A stretch of DNA of 64,000 nucleotides. It comes from Bacillota bacterium (lineage in GTDB: Bacteria > Bacillota_I > Bacilli_A > RFN20 > CAG-288). This document shows, in pieces, positions 60,615-64,000 of this stretch. Each line of letters opens with the position of its first letter. The first letter of the stretch is position 1. Location: contig JAEWSJ010000013.1 in NCBI GenBank assembly GCA_023398335.1, positions 17,895 through 81,894 of the forward strand. The letters run 5' to 3'. Under the pieces are notes generated by a model that was not told where the DNA came from, ran no database searches, and saw only the letters and a program-made list of their open reading frames with translations. Made by a program: the position numbers and the translations under genes.

Positions 60615-63288
60615 ATTTTCTACCACCTCTTACAGAAGAAGATGATTTTGATCCACGTGAGTAATTACCACGTTTTTCACCAGAGGCATTGTAATAAGTT
60701 TTCTTAGCGCCATCTCTTGAGGAAGAAGAACTTCTATCTCCGTATGATTTTCTTTCGTATGGTTTTCTATCTTCGCTACCGCGTGAAGAATATCCACCTT
60801 CTCTTGGTTTTCTAGAATAACTTCTAGAAGAGGAAGAACCTCTATCACTATAAGACTTTCTTTCGTATGGTTTCTTATCACCATAGGAAGAACTTCTATC
60901 TCCATATGACTTTCTTTCGTATGGTTTTCTATCTTCGCTACCGCGTGAAGAATATCCACCTTCTCTTGGTTTTCTAGAATAACTTCTAGAAGAGGAAGAA
61001 CCTCTATCACTGTAGGATGTCTTCTTATCTCCGAATCTACTCATACGTGATTCCTTTCTTCTTTCTTTTCTAGCATCTTTTTCTTCGTTAGAAGTAAAGC
61101 GTTCTCTGTTATATGCACAGACTCTAGAATAGTCAGCACGAGTTCTAACTTGCTCGTTTTCTTTTTCTTGTTTAGCTTTATAGATTTGATATCTTTCTTC
61201 AAATGCTTGTCCAGCTGTAGTAAATAAATTAATGGTCTTATCTTCAAAACTGACATCTTTAATAATGACACTTAATCTGGTGCCAAGTTTGAATAAATCA
61301 CGGTCTTCTTTTCCAATCGATTGAATATCCATATGTTTATCAGAATAGATATATTCAAAGTCTGGATTGATATCTTCAAGTTTCATTAAACCTTCAATAC
61401 CATTTGAAAGTTCAATATACATACCGTATTTAGTAATGCTAGTAACAACACCTTCAAAAGTTTCACCGATATGTTTAGACATGTATTTACATGATTCTAA
61501 ATCATCGACAGCACGTTCAATTGTTACTGCTCTTCTTTCACAAGCGGAAGTTAACATACCTAAGTTAACTAATCTATTGTACATTGCAGAATATTTTACT
61601 TCTTGTTTTTCAAAGACGTATGTATGTAAAGTACGATTAACGATTAAATCTGGGTATCTTCTAATTGGGGAAGTAAAATGTAAGTAATCTTCTTCGGCTA
61701 AACCAAAGTGTCCTGAATTATCTGGAGAGTATTTTGCCTTAGCTAAAGATCTAAGTAAGAACGAAGAAATAACTTCGTGCATTTCTTTATCTTTGATGTT
61801 TTCTAACCAGTTAGAAAGATTGACAGAAGATATCTTTGAAGGGAAATCTTTTGTCATGTTAATATTTTTTAAGAATTGTTTGAAGGAATTAATTTTATCG
61901 GTAGGTGGATTGTCATGAACTCTAAATAAGCATGGAATCTTCTTTTCTTCAAGTAATTTAGCTACTTCAACATTAGCGATAATCATTAAGTCTTCAATCA
62001 TCTCTTCGGCTGTTTTTTGTTCTCTTTTTACAACATCAGTTGGTTGACCTTTTTCATCAAGAACAAATTTGAGTTCGGTTGATTCAAGATTTAACGCTCC
62101 GTTACGATCTCTTCTTTTTCTGATTTTTGCAGTAGCTTTCTTTAAAAGAAGAAGCATATCGACTGTTTCATCGTTTAATTCGCCTTTATCATTATTATCA
62201 AATAAATTATTTACTTGATTATATGTAAGTCTTCCATGTGAACGAATAATACCCGGAACGATTCTGGATTTAAAGACGTTTCCAGATTCATCAACGTTCA
62301 TAATACATGAAATAACTAATCTATCGACATTTGGATTTAAGGAACAAATACCATTGGATAATTCTTTTGGTAACATTGGAACTACTCTGTCTGCGACATA
62401 GATTGATGTTCCTCTTTTTTCTGCTTCTTGGTCTAAGAAAGAAGTGGGTCTAACATAATGACCAACATCCGCAATATGAACTCCAATTAAGTAACCATGA
62501 GTTACTGGTTGAATTTCAACAGCATCATCAAAATCAAGGGCATCATCACCATCGATAGTAACAATATTGTGATTTCTAAAGTCTTCACGACCAATTAATT
62601 CTTTTTCACTTACTTCCTGCGAAAGCATTTTTGCTTCTACTAAGACTTCACTTGGGAAAGTTAAAGGTGCATCGTTAGAAACGATGATTGAAGATATATC
62701 AGCACCGACTTCATCAGCTTTTACTAATACTCCTTCAAATTTTGCTTTTATTTCATCAATGACATAGGATTCGATTTTGCATTTTACTAAATCGCCATCA
62801 GAGATATCATATTTAGCTAAGTCTTCATCAATAACTATATTAATATTGGTTTCTTCGACTTCTTTAGCTTTTAAATAATAACCTTTATTTGTGCGCTTAA
62901 AAACCGTACCAACAAGGTATTCTTTTCTTTTATATAAACCAACGATGGTTCCGTTTAATTCGTAATCGTCACGAATATAAACTAAATCACCTAAAATAAA
63001 TCCTTCTAATGATTTACCACTTACTCTTATATCAGAACTTTTATCGTCTTTAGCACCTACTGGAGTGACATACGCAAAAGTGGATTTTCTTAAAACGATT
63101 TTTCCTAAGACGATGTTACAATCTTTAGAGAGCATGTAACCATCCAAAGTTAAAACGATGATACCAGATTCAAGATAAGTCTCGAGTTCTGTTTCAGTTT
63201 CCTTTTCGGTGAGTTTAAATTGTTTGGCTATATCAGTTAATGACCTAGCTGTATTTTTGAGATACTTTGATAAAAGTTTAAAATCCAT
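60598..63288 (-). CDS. rnr: Ribonuclease R with repetitive Arg/Ser/Tyr/Gly tail
   Basis: RNase R is a 3'-5' exoribonuclease that degrades structured RNA and, with SmpB-tmRNA, defective messages. The 896 residues contain cold-shock-type domains (about 70-230). The RNB catalytic domain has the acidic HNIVTIDGDDALDFDDAVE motif near 247-258, and an S1 domain lies near 606-640 (GVVTSITKYGMYIELSNGIEG). From about 750 the protein becomes a low-complexity tail rich in Arg, Ser, Tyr, Gly and Lys. It includes a 54-residue unit present twice (SYSRKPREGGYSSRG and so on). The start follows GGAGGAAAC. smpB overlaps its end. Confidence 0.95.
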   Translation of the reverse strand: MDFKLLSKYLKNTARSLTDIAKQFKLTEKETETELETYLESGIIVLTLDGYMLSKDCNIVLGKIVLRKSTFAYVTPVGAKDDKSSDIRVSGKSLEGFILGDLVYIRDDYELNGTIVGLYKRKEYLVGTVFKRTNKGYYLKAKEVEETNINIVIDEDLAKYDISDGDLVKCKIESYVIDEIKAKFEGVLVKADEVGADISSIIVSNDAPLTFPSEVLVEAKMLSQEVSEKELIGREDFRNHNIVTIDGDDALDFDDAVEIQPVTHGYLIGVHIADVGHYVRPTSFLDQEAEKRGTSIYVADRVVPMLPKELSNGICSLNPNVDRLVISCIMNVDESGNVFKSRIVPGIIRSHGRLTYNQVNNLFDNNDKGELNDETVDMLLLLKKATAKIRKRRDRNGALNLESTELKFVLDEKGQPTDVVKREQKTAEEMIEDLMIIANVEVAKLLEEKKIPCLFRVHDNPPTDKINSFKQFLKNINMTKDFPSKISSVNLSNWLENIKDKEMHEVISSFLLRSLAKAKYSPDNSGHFGLAEEDYLHFTSPIRRYPDLIVNRTLHTYVFEKQEVKYSAMYNRLVNLGMLTSACERRAVTIERAVDDLESCKYMSKHIGETFEGVVTSITKYGMYIELSNGIEGLMKLEDINPDFEYIYSDKHMDIQSIGKEDRDLFKLGTRLSVIIKDVSFEDKTINLFTTAGQAFEERYQIYKAKQEKENEQVRTRADYSRVCAYNRERFTSNEEKDARKERRKESRMSRFGDKKTSYSDRGSSSSRSYSRKPREGGYSSRGSEDRKPYERKSYGDRSSSYGDKKPYERKSYSDRGSSSSRSYSRKPREGGYSSRGSEDRKPYERKSYGDRSSSSSRDGAKKTYYNASGEKRGNYSRGSKSSSSVRGGRKYGGSK
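60725..61014 (-). repeat. Direct duplication of about 128 bp in the rnr tail
   Basis: Bases 60725-60852 recur at 60887-61014, offset 162 bp (54 codons), with only a few substitutions. Both copies encode the same Arg/Ser/Tyr/Gly segment of RNase R, so the tail grew by in-frame duplication and its copy number could vary between strains. Confidence 0.85.
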
Positions 63289-63362
63289 ATTGTTTCCTCC
63301 ATATGTGTTAATAGATCGATTTTCAAAAAGCGATAGAAAGTTGTAGTAACGACGACAGACAA

Positions 63363-63391
63363 ATAAAAAAGGGAAATAAAGTCCCTTTTAT
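63363..63391 (-). terminator. Terminator of secG
   Basis: AAAAGGGA (63382-63389) pairs with TCCCTTTT (63367-63374) on the minus strand, followed by a T-rich run. Read-through into rnr is possible because no clear rnr promoter is visible in the 75 bp before it. Confidence 0.7.
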
Positions 63392-63398
63392 TTATTTT

Positions 63399-63626
63399 TT
63401 ATAAATAGCGGGCTAAAATGCCAAACAAGAAGAATAGAATGGCAAATCCCATGGTGATATAAGAGATGATTTTATCAACTCCTCTTTCCTTGGTCTTGGC
63501 AAATATATTCATCTTTGTTCCACCGGTAATAGCACCAGAAGCACCTTCTGATTTACCACCTGTGAGCAAAGCAAGTAATATTAATATAATTGAGATAACG
63601 AACAAAGTAATTTCAAATCCTGACAT
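63399..63626 (-). CDS. secG: Protein translocase subunit SecG
   Basis: SecG is the small non-essential subunit of the SecYEG channel. The 75 residues from ATG 63626 (GGAGG six bases before) form two membrane segments (EITLFVISIILILLALLTG and YITMGFAILFFLFGILA). The conserved Gly-rich loop between them reads GKSEGASGAITGGTKMNIFAK. The size and topology are typical. It lies upstream of rnr-smpB, the widespread secG-rnr-smpB order. A TTG start within the ribosome site is rejected. Confidence 0.92.
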   Translation of the reverse strand: MSGFEITLFVISIILILLALLTGGKSEGASGAITGGTKMNIFAKTKERGVDKIISYITMGFAILFFLFGILARYL

Positions 63627-63657
63627 ACTATCCTCCAAAAATTCAGATATCTTATAT

Positions 63658-63686
63658 ATTATAAGGTTAGATGAGACTTAACGCAA
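63658..63686 (-). promoter_or_regulatory. Promoter of secG
   Basis: On the minus strand, TTGCGT (63681-63686) lies 17 bp before a consensus TATAAT (63658-63663). Confidence 0.75.
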
Positions 63687-63747
63687 GATATTTCGTTAAT
63701 GATTAATGTGTAGTGTTAATCTCAATTGATAAGTCTTGATTAAAATC

Positions 63748-63925
63748 TCCCGTTTTTAGGATTTAACACCACATTTTTACGATGAAAAAATTGATATAAA
63801 TAATAATATTGTGAATTCATATTACTATGTAATATGTCCCGTTTTTAGGATTTAACACCATATTTTTCCGATGAAAAAATTGATATAAATAATAATATTG
63901 TGAATTCATATTACTATGTAATATG
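63748..63925. repeat. Tandem repeat, 89-bp unit twice, each with a hairpin
   Basis: Bases 63748-63836 and 63837-63925 are head-to-tail copies of the same 89-bp unit with two substitutions. The unit begins TCCCGTTTTTAGGATTTAAC and ends in the perfect inverted repeat CATATTAC-TAT-GTAATATG (63818-63836; 63907-63925). It lies between secG and a rightward promoter near the window end. No coding frame spans it. Confidence 0.9.
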
Positions 63926-63941
63926 TTTTTTTGTTTTTATA

Positions 63942-63970
63942 TTGTTTTATTTATTTTTATATTGTATAAT
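63942..63970 (+). promoter_or_regulatory. Rightward promoter at the window end
   Basis: TTGTTT (63942-63947) and TATAAT (63965-63970) are 17 bp apart. A second TATAAT and the direct repeat TAATGGTGTA follow at once. The gene it serves lies outside the window. Confidence 0.5.
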
Positions 63971-64000
63971 TAATGGTGTATAATGGTGTACATGATACTT

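Noticed and set aside
58948..63398. tmRNA or RNase P RNA near smpB
   Set aside because: All spacers in this stretch are too short or show no conserved tmRNA ends or RNase P core.
63748..63925. CRISPR array
   Set aside because: Two directly abutting 89-bp copies with no unique spacers. This is a tandem duplication.

Overview
The window is a 64 kb piece of a low-GC bacterial chromosome. It looks like an anaerobic, wall-poor or mollicute-related member of the Bacilli (the RF39 / RFN20 / Acholeplasmatales type of gut organism). Four points support this. The only ribonucleotide reductase seen is the oxygen-sensitive class III enzyme. There are many short lipoproteins with an ASCG- or SSCG-type lipobox. 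RpoB carries Asn at the position equivalent to E. coli His526, as in rifampicin-insensitive mollicutes. The oligopeptide transporter is oversized in the mycoplasma manner. TGA is used as a stop in two ATGA gene overlaps and TGG codes Trp, so this is not a code-4 mycoplasma. Almost all other stops are TAA or TAG. No phage, insertion sequence, CRISPR array or rRNA operon is visible.

Layout. 1-3045: tail of a Fur-family gene, then tgt-queA-queH (end of queuosine synthesis). 3.1-6.0 kb: a lipoprotein behind a strong palindromic operator, a membrane/PH-like gene broken by one in-frame stop, and a MATE exporter. 6.0-9.2 kb: nrdG-nrdD, with a glutaredoxin-like domain fused to NrdD. 9.2-10.6 kb: a gene-free regulatory stretch and an AraC-type regulator. 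10.7-15.3 kb: str operon rpsL-rpsG-fusA-tuf. 15.4-17.2 kb: two RDD membrane proteins. 17.2-27.1 kb: a cre-associated sugar-type ABC importer (ATPase, two permeases, two tandem binding proteins), a staphylococcal-nuclease-like lipoprotein, an OB-fold-like lipoprotein and a PTS-EIIC-like membrane protein. 27.1-31.7 kb (minus): mntP, a DUF308-like protein, metQIN behind a Met T-box, and tRNA-Ser(GCT). 31.9-42.2 kb: rplK-rplA, L10 leader, rplJ-rplL-rpoB-rpoC. 42.2-51.0 kb: oppABCDF with large insertions in OppC, OppD and OppF, plus a DUF3899-like protein. 51.0-58.3 kb: an operon with a large secreted subtilase, a lipoprotein, a membrane-anchored protein and an ABC-2 type transporter. 58.3-63.7 kb: tdk, a small membrane protein, a FolT-like ECF S component, smpB, rnr and secG. 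63.7-64 kb: an 89-bp tandem repeat in front of a rightward promoter.

The genes describe a scavenging lifestyle. A secreted protease feeds an oligopeptide importer, methionine uptake is controlled by a Met T-box, a surface nuclease sits with an ABC importer, and thymidine and probably folate are salvaged. Three sites with a cre / LacI-family core (17257, 42217 and 51079) lie just upstream of the promoters of the sugar/nuclease, opp and protease operons. They suggest common carbon-source control of the three scavenging systems. The items most worth a second look are the nuclease-ABC operon, the protease/ABC-2 operon, the Opp insertions, the NrdD-glutaredoxin fusion and several structured leaders, including a multi-branch element between fusA and tuf.
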